A stretch of DNA of 44,805 nucleotides, from positions 1-44,805 of the forward strand of contig NZ_QRVI01000019.1 of NCBI RefSeq assembly GCF_003458715.1, in the 5' to 3' direction. Below, one piece after another: positions 1 to 8,927 of the stretch; position 1 is the first letter of the stretch; each line of letters opens with the position of its first letter. Made by a program: the position numbers and the translations under genes. Below the pieces are notes generated by a model. It was given only the letters and a program-made list of their open reading frames with translations, searched no databases and was not told the origin of the DNA. This DNA is from Eubacterium sp. AF22-8LB. GTDB lineage: Bacteria; Bacillota_I; Bacilli_A; Erysipelotrichales; Erysipelotrichaceae.

Positions 1-19
1 TTTCAGTACGTTCATGAAT

Positions 20-889
20 TTAACTTTGAGCTTCTCCTATATTTGTCATTTTAAACCCCTCTCCATGCACTTCATGCGATTCGACAACCACAAAGAAAGA
101 TTCAGGATCCGCTTCTTGTACAGCCTTTCGAACTTGATACATTTCTTTACTATTACATGCACACATTACCACTTGCATATCATCTTGTTTATATCCACCT
201 TGTGCATTTAAAATCGTACTTCCCCTTTGACTTGCTTCATCAATCACCTGACAAATTCTTTTTCCCTGTTTTGTGACAATAAAAGCAACCTTTCCTGAAT
301 TCAAACCATAAATCATTTTATCCACTACAACCGCGAATAATAAATTTACAATCATACCATAAATCATTCCATCTACATCTTTAAATAAAATACCACCCAC
401 TAAAATAATGCCAACATCCGACAAGAAGGCAATATTTCCTAAAGATAAATGAGGCCTCAATGCCTTTACAGCCATGATAATAAAATCAGATCCTCCTGTA
501 GATGAATTTCTTGTATAGATCATCGCATAGCCAATTCCACCAAAAACGCCCGTACATAGGGCAGCAAGTAGTCGATCTCCTTGATAGACAGGAAATAATG
601 GTGCCACATAGTCAATAATCAATGAAGAAACAATCATACAGCGAATGGAACTGATAAAAAACTTCTTTCCTAATAATTTGTAACAAAGTATCGCAACAGG
701 TATATTCAATAAAATCGTTGAAAAACCAATCGGAATATTAAATAGTCGATAAAAAATAATCGAAATCCCTGAAAATCCTGTCATAGGAAACTTAGCTTGT
801 ACGGCAAAGTTATAGATACCAATGGCCACAAAAATACTGCCAACAAGTTCCCACATCATTTGTACCAATAATTCTTTTGTCTTATTCAT
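20..889 (-). CDS. YitT family membrane protein (DUF161 + DUF2179)
   Basis: A 289-residue integral membrane protein of the YitT family. The first ~200 residues form about five hydrophobic segments (for example around GIGYAMIYTRNSSTGGSDF, a typical YitT region). The last ~80 residues form the soluble DUF2179 domain (GYKQDDMQVVMCACNSKE and FFVVVESHEVHGEGF). The biochemical function of the family is not established. I chose the ATG at 889 because GGAGG lies 7 bases upstream; an open frame runs 18 codons further but would start inside the upstream hairpin. The gene is monocistronic and preceded by a long stem-loop with a U-tract directly abutting the ribosome binding site (909-971), so its expression may be controlled by attenuation. 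Confidence 0.9.
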   Translation of the reverse strand: MNKTKELLVQMMWELVGSIFVAIGIYNFAVQAKFPMTGFSGISIIFYRLFNIPIGFSTILLNIPVAILCYKLLGKKFFISSIRCMIVSSLIIDYVAPLFPVYQGDRLLAALCTGVFGGIGYAMIYTRNSSTGGSDFIIMAVKALRPHLSLGNIAFLSDVGIILVGGILFKDVDGMIYGMIVNLLFAVVVDKMIYGLNSGKVAFIVTKQGKRICQVIDEASQRGSTILNAQGGYKQDDMQVVMCACNSKEMYQVRKAVQEADPESFFVVVESHEVHGEGFKMTNIGEAQS

Positions 890-897
890 ACTTACCT

Positions 898-971
898 CCA
901 AAAAAAAGAAGCGCCTAAAACCAAATCTTACAGTGTAAATCACTGCACCTACGATTTGATTCTAGACGCTT
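898..971 (-). promoter_or_regulatory. Structured 5' leader of yitT with terminator-like hairpin
   Basis: Read on the minus strand, 971-953 and 927-909 pair over 19 bp without interruption if G.U pairs are allowed. An inner 6-bp stem (GCAGUG/CACUGU) closes a 5-base loop. Seven U follow the stem, then immediately the GGAGG of yitT. The same positions are mismatched (A.C) when read on the plus strand, so the structure belongs to the yitT transcript. Further upstream a second small stem CACUC/GAGUG is visible. I could not match it to a riboswitch class I know. Confidence 0.6.
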
Positions 972-1130
972 TAACCACTCATCCGGTGAAGAGTGAACGT
1001 TATTCTTAATGTACTCGATTATTGTATGGGACATACTTATTTAAGTCAAGAAGAATCAGCTAATTCGCCATTTGTGGTATGTTCAATCTATACTAGAAAT
1101 AGTAAGATTTTAGATGAAAGGAGGTCCATT

Positions 1131-2243
1131 ATGGACACAAAAAAGATAGGAGCCTTTATCGCGATGAATCGTAAGAAAAAAGGATATACACAAGAACAAT
1201 TAGCTGAAAAATTAGGCGTGACAAATAAAACCATTTCACGATGGGAAAATGGACATTATATGCCAGACTTATCTTTACTTGAACCTTTGAGCAAAGAATT
1301 AGATATCACATTAAATGAACTTTTAGCTGGAGAAGAAATCATTAAAGAAGAGGCGAAGGAGTATTCTGAACAAAACCTGATTCAAACCATTGATTATACA
1401 GATAAGAAAATCAAGAATGAACATAAGAAAATATCATTATTCATTATTGGTATAGGTATTTTCACATCCCTTTGCGCATTTACTGTTTTCCCTTCTGAAA
1501 GCAGCTGGAGCAGCATCTATTCTATGATTGGATTGTTCTTATTTGTAGTTGGAATATTTAGAGAATTAAAGATTAGTTCTCTACTCAAGAAAGGATTGAT
1601 TTCAACAATTTTATTCATTTTACTTTTAGGCATCTTCTTTATTTTCGACTATGTCAATGTAACCCAATTTAAACAACCACCCATCTATCGACTGACTACA
1701 ACTACTGTATTTAGTGATGATGGCAATAAAATGATTGAATACCAAAATCCTTTTTATAATGTATTTCGCATCAATGCCAATACACCCAATGAATATTACT
1801 TAATTGACGACAAGAAACAATATACCATTGATACCGTTCCAACAAGTCCTTTTAATGTGGATAAAAGTTCATTTGAACAACTAAAAAAATATAAAAGTAA
1901 ATATATTGGAGACAACAGTAATACTTCCCATTTACTAAATTCCTTACCCCTATCGGAATATGGTTATGTCTTTGAAATTGATTCTGAAAACTATGGACTT
2001 ACAATAAACTATAATTGTACAGATTGGTACAACAATGAAAACTTATATATACATAAAGCTCTAGTGTACAATTCTGTATCTCTATTCAAATTGATCGATA
2101 ATCTTGAATACATCACATTTAATTTTAGTGGAAGCAACTATACAATTACACGAGAACATTGTCCACTCAACAAGAATATTGAACAAAAGATCAATGATAA
2201 TGAATTTGTATCCGATAGGATGAAATTATTTGAAACAAATTAA
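1131..2243 (+). CDS. XRE-family regulator with membrane and extracytoplasmic domains
   Basis: A 370-residue protein. Residues 1-70 are a Cro/C1-type helix-turn-helix (MNRKKKGYTQEQLAEKLGV then TNKTISRWENGHYMPDLSLL). About three hydrophobic segments follow near 101-119, 126-143 and 152-174. The polar C-terminal ~190 residues with no domain I recognise probably face outside the membrane. The start at 1131 is set by GGAGG seven bases upstream; an in-frame ATG 46 codons earlier has no such site and would overlap the yitT leader on the other strand. The layout suggests a one-component membrane-bound sensor, but the signal is unknown. It is separated from the convergent SulP gene by a shared terminator. 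Confidence 0.85.
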   Translation: MDTKKIGAFIAMNRKKKGYTQEQLAEKLGVTNKTISRWENGHYMPDLSLLEPLSKELDITLNELLAGEEIIKEEAKEYSEQNLIQTIDYTDKKIKNEHKKISLFIIGIGIFTSLCAFTVFPSESSWSSIYSMIGLFLFVVGIFRELKISSLLKKGLISTILFILLLGIFFIFDYVNVTQFKQPPIYRLTTTTVFSDDGNKMIEYQNPFYNVFRINANTPNEYYLIDDKKQYTIDTVPTSPFNVDKSSFEQLKKYKSKYIGDNSNTSHLLNSLPLSEYGYVFEIDSENYGLTINYNCTDWYNNENLYIHKALVYNSVSLFKLIDNLEYITFNFSGSNYTITREHCPLNKNIEQKINDNEFVSDRMKLFETN

Positions 2244-2265
2244 AAAAACGCAAACGCGTTTTTTT
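2242..2265. terminator. Bidirectional intrinsic terminator
   Basis: Perfect 10-bp stem (AAAAAAACGC/GCGTTTTTTT) with loop AAAC. It overlaps the stop codon of the XRE gene and lies just past the stop of the convergent SulP gene, so its A/T runs can serve both strands. Confidence 0.85.
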
Positions 2266-2267
2266 GT

Positions 2268-3914
2268 TTATTTATGAATAATTTCTTCTGCACGATCTAG
2301 TGCAGCACTGATACTTGGTTGGAAGTTTTCTTCTCCAACGAGCTCAATAAAGCCCGCCTTTTCCATAACCTTCATTGGTTGATCATTCACATGTGAGAAC
2401 ACAATCGTGATTCCTTTTGATTCACAAACCTGAACTAAATCTTTTAATGCGTTTAGTGCCGTACTATCTAATGCAGGAACACTGCGCATACGAAGAACGA
2501 GGCATGTTGTAAAATCTTTGACGGCAATTTCTTCAATTACACTAGCAGCACCAAAGAATAAAGGTCCTGAAATCTCATAGACACGAATCTGAAGTGGAAG
2601 CTTTTGAAGATGTTCATCTACATCTGGTGTATCATCATCTACATATGTCCATCCATTGACTTTTGTTTCTTCACTCATACGTTTAATAAATAATAAACAT
2701 GCGAGTACCATACCCACTTCAATGGCTACAACCAAATCAAAGATTACAGTTAGTACAAATGAAGTGACAAGCACAATAACATCACTCTTAGGTGCAGTTT
2801 TAACTAAGTTCACAAAGGTACGCCATTGACACATATTGTATGCGACGATAAATAAAATCGCTGCAATTGTAGGCATCGGAATCATACCAGCATATGGCAT
2901 CAAGACAACTAATACAATCACCAATGTGATGGAGTGAACCATACCAGCAATTGGTGTTCTTCCACCATTTTTAATATTGGCAGCCGTTCTAGCGATAGCA
3001 CCCGTGGCAGGAATTCCTCCAAATAATGCGGATGCGATATTTCCAGCACCCTGCGCAACAAGTTCCATATCCGAACGATGTTTACCGTTAATCATGCCAT
3101 CCGCAACAACACAAGAAAGTAATGATTCAATGGCAGCCAACACGGCTATGGTTAGTGCATTTGGTAATGCATTTTGAATCATGTTTAATGATAAGCTTGG
3201 AAAATGTAAAGTGGGTAATGCATTACTGATTGTATAAAGATTTCCAATTGTATTTACCTTTAAAGGCAAGAATTGAACCATCAAAATTCCTGCAATAACG
3301 GCTAAAAGTGAGCCTGGAATTCTTTTAAAAATATATGGAGCAATAATCAAGATAGCTAAAGATACCACACCTACAATTACGGCATCCATATTGATTGTAG
3401 AAAAATTGTTGATTACAGCCTCAAATTTTTCGACTGTCTCAATAGGCTTTACTCCCGTTGGATAGGTTAATCCAAAAAAATCTTTTAGTTGTCCAATCAC
3501 AATCGTAACGGCTATACCGGAAGTAAAACCTGTTGTAATGGTAAATGGAATAAACTTGATTAGACTTCCAAAATGACAAAGTCCCATTAAAATCAAAAAG
3601 ATACCCGCAAGAATAGTGGCAACAATAAGTCCATCCATTCCATCATGGGCTACAATTCCAGCAACAATCGTCGCAAATGCAGCCGTAGGTCCTGCAATTT
3701 GTACACTGCTTCCACCTAATGCTGAAATGACAAAACCTGCTACGATTGCAGTAAATATACCGGCTTCCGGTCCAACACCTGAAGCAAGTGCCAATGCAAT
3801 CGATAATGGTAATGCGATAATAGCGACAATAATTCCAGCTGTCACATCTTTGACAAGCTGAGACTTATCATAGCTTTTCAATGATAAAAGTAACATCGGT
3901 TTCAGTGAATTCAT
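2268..3914 (-). CDS. SulP/SLC26 family anion transporter with STAS domain
   Basis: A 548-residue secondary transporter. Residues ~15-400 carry the SulP membrane core with the diagnostic N-terminal region (DVTAGIIVAIIALPLSIALA) and the GxGN-type segment VAQGAGNIASALFGGIPATG. Residues ~440-548 are a cytoplasmic STAS domain (FTTCLVLRMRSVPALDSTAL). The family moves sulfate, bicarbonate or dicarboxylates; the substrate cannot be read from the sequence. The length is normal for the family. The ATG at 3914 has a purine-rich AGAGGG about 9 bases upstream. Monocistronic, facing the XRE gene. No sulfate-assimilation genes lie nearby, so an anion other than sulfate is equally likely. Confidence 0.93.
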   Translation of the reverse strand: MNSLKPMLLLSLKSYDKSQLVKDVTAGIIVAIIALPLSIALALASGVGPEAGIFTAIVAGFVISALGGSSVQIAGPTAAFATIVAGIVAHDGMDGLIVATILAGIFLILMGLCHFGSLIKFIPFTITTGFTSGIAVTIVIGQLKDFFGLTYPTGVKPIETVEKFEAVINNFSTINMDAVIVGVVSLAILIIAPYIFKRIPGSLLAVIAGILMVQFLPLKVNTIGNLYTISNALPTLHFPSLSLNMIQNALPNALTIAVLAAIESLLSCVVADGMINGKHRSDMELVAQGAGNIASALFGGIPATGAIARTAANIKNGGRTPIAGMVHSITLVIVLVVLMPYAGMIPMPTIAAILFIVAYNMCQWRTFVNLVKTAPKSDVIVLVTSFVLTVIFDLVVAIEVGMVLACLLFIKRMSEETKVNGWTYVDDDTPDVDEHLQKLPLQIRVYEISGPLFFGAASVIEEIAVKDFTTCLVLRMRSVPALDSTALNALKDLVQVCESKGITIVFSHVNDQPMKVMEKAGFIELVGEENFQPSISAALDRAEEIIHK

Positions 3915-3996
3915 TTGTTAATATCCCTCTCTTTTTAACAACCTTTAAAGTATACCATAATTTAAGGAATATTAAGGAATTTTCTACAATAGTATT

Positions 3997-4005
3997 TGAT
4001 ATACT
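3997..4005 (+). promoter_or_regulatory. Extended -10 promoter of the efflux operon
   Basis: TGATATACT (TGn plus TATACT) lies 36 bases before the ATG at 4041, with AGGAG at 4028-4032. No good -35 is visible, as is usual for extended -10 promoters. The same nonamer occurs before the tetR-like gene at 10950. Confidence 0.45.
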
Positions 4006-4040
4006 GAATATATAGCGATAATAAATCAGGAGAATAATCT

Positions 4041-5204
4041 ATGAAAAAAAAGACTAAAATTATAATTTTAATCTCAGTATGCATTTTAATTACCATTATC
4101 GGCATTTATTTTTTGTTTCCAAAAGAATCCAACAATGGAAACATCTACGTTCAAAAGGTATCCTCAGTCATTGGTTCATCCTATACTGAAAACCGTTATT
4201 CTGGTGTAGTTGAATCCCAGGAAACATTAGACATCAATCAAGATGGAAATAAAAGCATCACAGATATTTATGTAGAAGCAGGACAAAAAGTACATAAGGG
4301 TGATCGATTATTTACTTATGATACAACGGAAGCTTCAAATTCCATTGCCCAAAAAAAATTGGATATTGAAGCACAGAACAATGAAATTGCTGCTCAGAAT
4401 AACACCATCGCCGATTATAAAGCTGAACTGAATAAAGGTGGAGATAAGGTTGAGATTCAGGCACGAATCAATGATGCAAGTTATGCGATTCGTCAGGCTC
4501 AAAACACAATAAAATCCACACAAACAGAAATAGATCAATTGAATAAACAAATCGAAAATTCTACTGTTATTTCAACTATTGATGGAATTATCAAAGAAAT
4601 CAATAAGGATGGTGGTACAGATGAGAGTGGCAACCAAAAACCACTTATATCTATTACTCAAACTGGCGATTTAAGAGTCAAGGGTACAATAAGTGAGATG
4701 GGATCTATTTCTGAAGGAAGCAATGTCATTATCCGAAGTCGTGTGAATGAAGATCAAGTGTATAAAGGAACTGTCACAAAGGTAGAAACAGATCCTCAAT
4801 CCAATTCAAACAATAACTTTTATGGAAATGATTCAGGTGAAACTGCATCTAAATACCCTTTCTTTGTCTCTTTAGAAAACAATAAAGGATTAATGTTAGG
4901 TCAACATGTATATATTGAAGTAGATAATGGACAATCTACAAAGAAAAAAGGAATCTGGCTTGATGCAAGCTTTATAGTTTCGGATGATAATGGAAATTCC
5001 TATGTATGGGTATCTGAACGTGGTAAATTAAAGAAAAGAAAAGTAGAGCTTGGCAACACTGATGAAGCAACATATACTACAGAAATAAAGTCTGGACTAA
5101 GTGAAGATGACTATATAGCTTGGGCTGATGATTCATATTCAGAAGGTATGAAGACAACAACTGAAATCCAAACGGAAACGGATGGTGAAACAAATGCTTC
5201 TTAA
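4041..5204 (+). CDS. Efflux adaptor (HlyD/MacA-type membrane fusion protein), first copy
   Basis: A 387-residue adaptor for a MacB-type ABC transporter. It has an N-terminal signal anchor (residues ~5-25), a lipoyl half-domain (ITDIYVEAGQKVHKGDRLF), a coiled-coil hairpin at about 95-175 rich in Q/N (IAQKKLDIEAQNNEIAAQNN), the second lipoyl half (STVISTIDGIIKEI), and beta-barrel and membrane-proximal domains to the end. In Gram-positives such proteins sit outside the membrane and couple the ABC permease to substrate. First gene of a four-gene operon; the ATPase start overlaps its 3' end. RBS AGGAG lies 8 bases before the ATG. Confidence 0.88.
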   Translation: MKKKTKIIILISVCILITIIGIYFLFPKESNNGNIYVQKVSSVIGSSYTENRYSGVVESQETLDINQDGNKSITDIYVEAGQKVHKGDRLFTYDTTEASNSIAQKKLDIEAQNNEIAAQNNTIADYKAELNKGGDKVEIQARINDASYAIRQAQNTIKSTQTEIDQLNKQIENSTVISTIDGIIKEINKDGGTDESGNQKPLISITQTGDLRVKGTISEMGSISEGSNVIIRSRVNEDQVYKGTVTKVETDPQSNSNNNFYGNDSGETASKYPFFVSLENNKGLMLGQHVYIEVDNGQSTKKKGIWLDASFIVSDDNGNSYVWVSERGKLKKRKVELGNTDEATYTTEIKSGLSEDDYIAWADDSYSEGMKTTTEIQTETDGETNAS

Positions 5205-5880
5205 TCTTCAAAATATTGATAAAAACTATGGTAAAGAACCTTTGATTGTCCCTGTTTTAAAGGATGTCAGTCTTGAAGTAGCACAAGGAGATTATATTGC
5301 AATCATGGGACCTAGTGGATCTGGTAAAACAACACTGATGAATATTATTGGATGTTTAGATCGAGCAAGTGAAGGAACCTATCTTTTCGAAGAGGAAGAC
5401 ATTTCTGAAATGAATGATGATGCTTTAAGTGATCTAAGATTGAACAAAATTGGTTTTGTATTTCAAAATTTCAATCTTCTAAATTCTCAAACTGCTCAAG
5501 AAAATGTAGCCTTGCCTTTAATTTATGCAGGTGTTGATAAAGAGACAAGAAATCATAGGGCTAATGTTGCATTAAGTAAAGTAGGTTTAGCAGATCGTAC
5601 AACATTTAAGCCAAACCAATTATCAGGTGGCCAAAAACAGCGTGTTGCGATTGCCCGTGCCATTATTAATAACCCCAAAATTCTTCTTGCCGATGAACCT
5701 ACGGGAGCTCTTGATCAAGCGAGTGGAAAGCAGGTTATGGAATTATTTAAAACTTTAAATGGTGAGGGTGTCACAATTATTATGATTACCCATGATGCCA
5801 ATGTCGCAAGTCATGCCAAAAAGATTCTTCATATTATTGATGGAGAAATCATTGAAAATAAGCAAGGAGGTGTCGCATGA
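5194..5880 (+). CDS. ABC transporter ATP-binding protein (MacB/LolD type)
   Basis: A 228-residue ATPase with Walker A GPSGSGKTT, Q-loop VFQNFN, signature LSGGQKQRVAIARA, Walker B ILLADEPTGALD and the switch histidine in MITHD. The spacing and the GALD end are typical of the MacB/LolD/FtsE group that energises FtsX-fold permeases. I prefer the ATG at 5194 (MLLNLQNIDKNYG) over the one at 5182, because GGTG precedes it at a workable distance and the family begins at this motif. It overlaps the upstream adaptor by 11 bases, and its stop overlaps the next start (ATGA), so translation is probably coupled. Confidence 0.93.
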   Translation: MLLNLQNIDKNYGKEPLIVPVLKDVSLEVAQGDYIAIMGPSGSGKTTLMNIIGCLDRASEGTYLFEEEDISEMNDDALSDLRLNKIGFVFQNFNLLNSQTAQENVALPLIYAGVDKETRNHRANVALSKVGLADRTTFKPNQLSGGQKQRVAIARAIINNPKILLADEPTGALDQASGKQVMELFKTLNGEGVTIIMITHDANVASHAKKILHIIDGEIIENKQGGVA

Positions 5881-7631
5881 AACCTTCTATAAAAAAAGGA
5901 ATTATAGCTGCTTCAGTCTGTGCTATTTCTTTAGTTGGAATTCAAGTGTATATGCATTCCAAAAAGGTAATTGATGTACATTCTGTCGCAACCTTAAATT
6001 CAGGCTATTGGGATAATCCAGCTTCATCATCTGGCTTTGTATCAAATAGTGCAACACAATCCGTTCTATATGATTCTTCTAAAACAATCACAAATGTCTT
6101 TGTCAAAGAAGGCCAACAAGTTAATGCAGGCGATCCTTTATTATCATATGACTTAACTACACTAAAAAGTTCGGTGGACTCTAGCCAATTAGAAGTTGAA
6201 AAAGCACAGAATGCGATTACACTTGCCGAGCACGAATTAAAGAAATTATTAAATACTACACCCGTTCCAGAAATAACACCTGAACCAGAAATACCAGAAT
6301 CAAAGCCTCTACCTTTGCCTGGTGTTCCGAATAAGAATGGGAATGGTTCATATCCTTATATTCTTTCGCTTTCTCAAGCTGAAAACAATTTTACAGCTTA
6401 TAAAATCTACTATGCTTCCACAGAAAGTGAAGCTCCTGAAAAAGGACCTAGTGATGCTTCTTCCTTATGGAAAGAAGAAAGAGTTGAAAAAGCTTCAGAT
6501 AATGCATGTTGGTACTGGATTGAATATACATATACAGATGGTTCAACCAATGCGTATGATTCAAAGGATGCGGTAGAATATTATAGTAATAAACAACAAA
6601 TTCCCTATGAAGATATTTCTTTAGCTGGAACAAAAAAGAATCCTTATGTATTCAAGTTAAGCGAAGATCAAGGGTATGTATATGGAAAGCTATTTTTAGA
6701 CAATGCAAATTTAAATCAATACTTTAGATTCGATGTATATACAAATGAGGGAGAAGTAAATTCTTCATGGCTTATTCGCTGCGATACATTTGCGACAAAA
6801 CAATCTATGAATGAAGGCGATATGTATTCAGTTACTTCACATACAAAAGAAGACCAACGATATGAAGAAATTAAACAAGAATCAAGTCAAGATAGCACTT
6901 CGGGTTATACAGAAATCGAACTTGCGAAAGCAATCCGTGATAAAAAACAAGAATTAAAAAATCTTGATTTAGATTTAAGAAAAGCCCAGCTTTCTTTAAG
7001 CGAAAATAAGAATCTATTAAATGATGGAATTATTCGTGCAACACATAGTGGCGTTGTTCGCAATGTCAAAAACACATCCGATTCTTTACAGGATGGAAAT
7101 ACCTTCTTAGAAGTTGCAGGTGGTCAAGGAACCTACATCAAAGGAACTGTCAGTGAATTGATGTTGGATCAAATAAAAAAGGGCGATTCAATTTCTGCAT
7201 ATGCCTGGACAAGTGGAGAAACGTTTGATGCCAAGATTCAAAGTATTGATACCGTTCCTTCTTCAAATAGCTACTATAATGGTTCTGGCAATCCAAATGT
7301 GAGCTATTATGGATTTGAAGCCTATGCTGAAGATGCTTCTTCTTTAAAGACAGGAGAATCCTTAGAATTAACCTTCAATATTTCTGCAGACACGACAAGC
7401 TCCATTTGGCTTTCTAAGGCTTATGTTAAACAAGAAGGAAACAAGTACTATGTACTTAAAGATGTTCATGGCAAATTGAAAAAGCAGTATGTCACAATTG
7501 GTAAAATTGTATGGGGAGATACAATGGAAATCAAGGAGGGTCTTACAGATACCGATTATATTGCGTTTGCGTATGGTAAAAACGCAAAAGAGGGTGTTAA
7601 AGTCAAAAAATCATCGGAGGATGCATCATGA
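5877..7631 (+). CDS. Efflux adaptor (HlyD-type), second copy with ~215-residue insertion
   Basis: A 584-residue adaptor in the same operon. It has a signal anchor (residues 8-26), lipoyl half (ITNVFVKEGQQVNAGDPLLS), first coiled-coil helix (~95-125), second helix (~343-378, ELAKAIRDKKQELKNLDLDL), lipoyl return (GIIRATHSGVVRNV), and barrel and membrane-proximal domains. Between the two helices, at about 126-342, sits an unusual insertion: a Pro/Glu linker (PEITPEPEIPESKPLPLPG) followed by ~190 Tyr/Ser/Asp-rich residues containing two similar beta segments (SYPYILSLSQ and KNPYVFKLSE). I do not recognise the inserted domain; two related repeats are likely. Start and stop both overlap neighbours by ATGA. 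Confidence 0.85.
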   Translation: MKPSIKKGIIAASVCAISLVGIQVYMHSKKVIDVHSVATLNSGYWDNPASSSGFVSNSATQSVLYDSSKTITNVFVKEGQQVNAGDPLLSYDLTTLKSSVDSSQLEVEKAQNAITLAEHELKKLLNTTPVPEITPEPEIPESKPLPLPGVPNKNGNGSYPYILSLSQAENNFTAYKIYYASTESEAPEKGPSDASSLWKEERVEKASDNACWYWIEYTYTDGSTNAYDSKDAVEYYSNKQQIPYEDISLAGTKKNPYVFKLSEDQGYVYGKLFLDNANLNQYFRFDVYTNEGEVNSSWLIRCDTFATKQSMNEGDMYSVTSHTKEDQRYEEIKQESSQDSTSGYTEIELAKAIRDKKQELKNLDLDLRKAQLSLSENKNLLNDGIIRATHSGVVRNVKNTSDSLQDGNTFLEVAGGQGTYIKGTVSELMLDQIKKGDSISAYAWTSGETFDAKIQSIDTVPSSNSYYNGSGNPNVSYYGFEAYAEDASSLKTGESLELTFNISADTTSSIWLSKAYVKQEGNKYYVLKDVHGKLKKQYVTIGKIVWGDTMEIKEGLTDTDYIAFAYGKNAKEGVKVKKSSEDAS

Positions 7632-8872
7632 TTGAAAATATAAGATTATCATTTCAAGGTATTTTTGCGCATAAGATGCGTTCCTTCCTTACAATGTTAG
7701 GAATCATTATTGGAATCGCTTCTATCATTGCGATTGTTTCTACAATCAAAGGGACAAATGATCAGATTGAAAAAAACTTAATTGGTTCAGGTGATAACAC
7801 CGTAAAGGTGGCTCTATACCAAGAGGATTGGGAATATTCCTTTGATTCAGGAATTCCTGATGGTGTGCCTACAGTTTCAAAAGATACACTTGAATCATTA
7901 AAAAACATCGATCATGTCCAAGGTGCAACGCTTTATCGTTCTAGACAAAGCTATCAAGCCATTTATCGAAATAACACATCTTTAGATGGTGGTTATATTG
8001 TCGGTGTTCAACAAGACTACTTCTCTATTGCTGGATTAACTATAAAAAAAGGAAGAGGCATTACGGATGAAGACAACAAACACTTTAGACAAGTAGCTAT
8101 ATTAGATGAAACAAGTGCTCACCTTCTCTTTGGTGAAACCAATCCGATTGGTAAAACGATTGAAATTTCTTCAACACCATTCACCATTGTTGGTGTATGT
8201 GCAGATAAAGAAACTTTTGAACCTATAATGGAAAGTATTGATGATTACCGTACATATAATCAGTCTACGGGTTCTAAAGTCTATGTTCCAAGTGAATCTT
8301 GGCCAATCTTCTATCAGTTTGATGAACCACAAAACGCATTACTGAAAGTGGATGCCACTTCTAATATGACTCGTGTTGGAAAAGAAGCAGCTACTATCTT
8401 AAATACAAATGTTTCTTCTTCAAGTGTTCAATATAAAGCACAAGATTTATTAAAGCAGGCTAAAGATATTCAAAATCTTTCTAAATCCACAAATGCGATG
8501 TTGATCTGGATTGCCGGTATTTCCTTACTTGTAGGTGGTATTGGGGTTATGAACATCATGTTAGTAACAGTAACGGAAAGAACAAAAGAAATTGGTCTTA
8601 AAAAAGCCATTGGTGCTAAGAAAAAAGCTATTCTATTCCAATTCTTGACTGAAGCTGTAGTACTTACTTCGATTGGAGGTATTGTAGGTGTATTAACAGG
8701 TATTGGTTTGGCTAAATTAATATCAATATTCAATGGTACTCCTGTATCCATTAGTATTCCTGCCATGTTGTTATCCGTATTATTCTCTATGGCTATAGGT
8801 ATTATTTTTGGATTGTTGCCTAGCTATAAAGCTGCAAATCTAGATCCAATTGAAGCTTTAAGGCATGAATAA
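7628..8872 (+). CDS. MacB-like ABC transporter permease (FtsX fold)
   Basis: A 414-residue permease with one N-terminal membrane helix (SFLTMLGIIIGIASIIAIVS), a ~240-residue extracytoplasmic MacB-PCD domain, and three C-terminal helices (around MLIWIAGISLLVGGIGVMNI, VVLTSIGGIVGVLTGIGLA and MLLSVLFSMAIGIIFGLL). The short motif VTERTKEIGLKKAIGAKK is diagnostic for FtsX permeases. Together with the ATPase and two adaptors it makes a MacAB-like machine, probably exporting a peptide or toxic compound or sensing envelope stress. Last gene of the operon, ending before a strong hairpin. Confidence 0.92.
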   Translation: MIENIRLSFQGIFAHKMRSFLTMLGIIIGIASIIAIVSTIKGTNDQIEKNLIGSGDNTVKVALYQEDWEYSFDSGIPDGVPTVSKDTLESLKNIDHVQGATLYRSRQSYQAIYRNNTSLDGGYIVGVQQDYFSIAGLTIKKGRGITDEDNKHFRQVAILDETSAHLLFGETNPIGKTIEISSTPFTIVGVCADKETFEPIMESIDDYRTYNQSTGSKVYVPSESWPIFYQFDEPQNALLKVDATSNMTRVGKEAATILNTNVSSSSVQYKAQDLLKQAKDIQNLSKSTNAMLIWIAGISLLVGGIGVMNIMLVTVTERTKEIGLKKAIGAKKKAILFQFLTEAVVLTSIGGIVGVLTGIGLAKLISIFNGTPVSISIPAMLLSVLFSMAIGIIFGLLPSYKAANLDPIEALRHE

Positions 8873-8894
8873 AAGCTGTAACGACTCATAAGAC

Positions 8895-8925
8895 AACAAA
8901 ACGAGGCAATGCGCCTCGTTTTGTT
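8895..8925. terminator. Bidirectional terminator between efflux operon and oxidoreductase
   Basis: Perfect 13-bp stem AACAAAACGAGGC/GCCTCGTTTTGTT with a 5-base loop, placed between convergent genes. Confidence 0.8.
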
Positions 8926-8927
8926 AA

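Noticed and set aside
909..1010. Known riboswitch (guanidine, THF, ZTP or purine class)
   Set aside because: None of the conserved sequence cores I remember for those classes is present; only hairpins are visible.
3996..4024. TTGATA-17-TAATAA promoter for the efflux operon
   Set aside because: It would start transcription inside the ribosome binding site; the overlapping extended -10 is more consistent.
6322..6576. 84-residue frame inside the second adaptor gene
   Set aside because: Shifted frame of a clearly coding gene, with methionine-rich, low-complexity translation.
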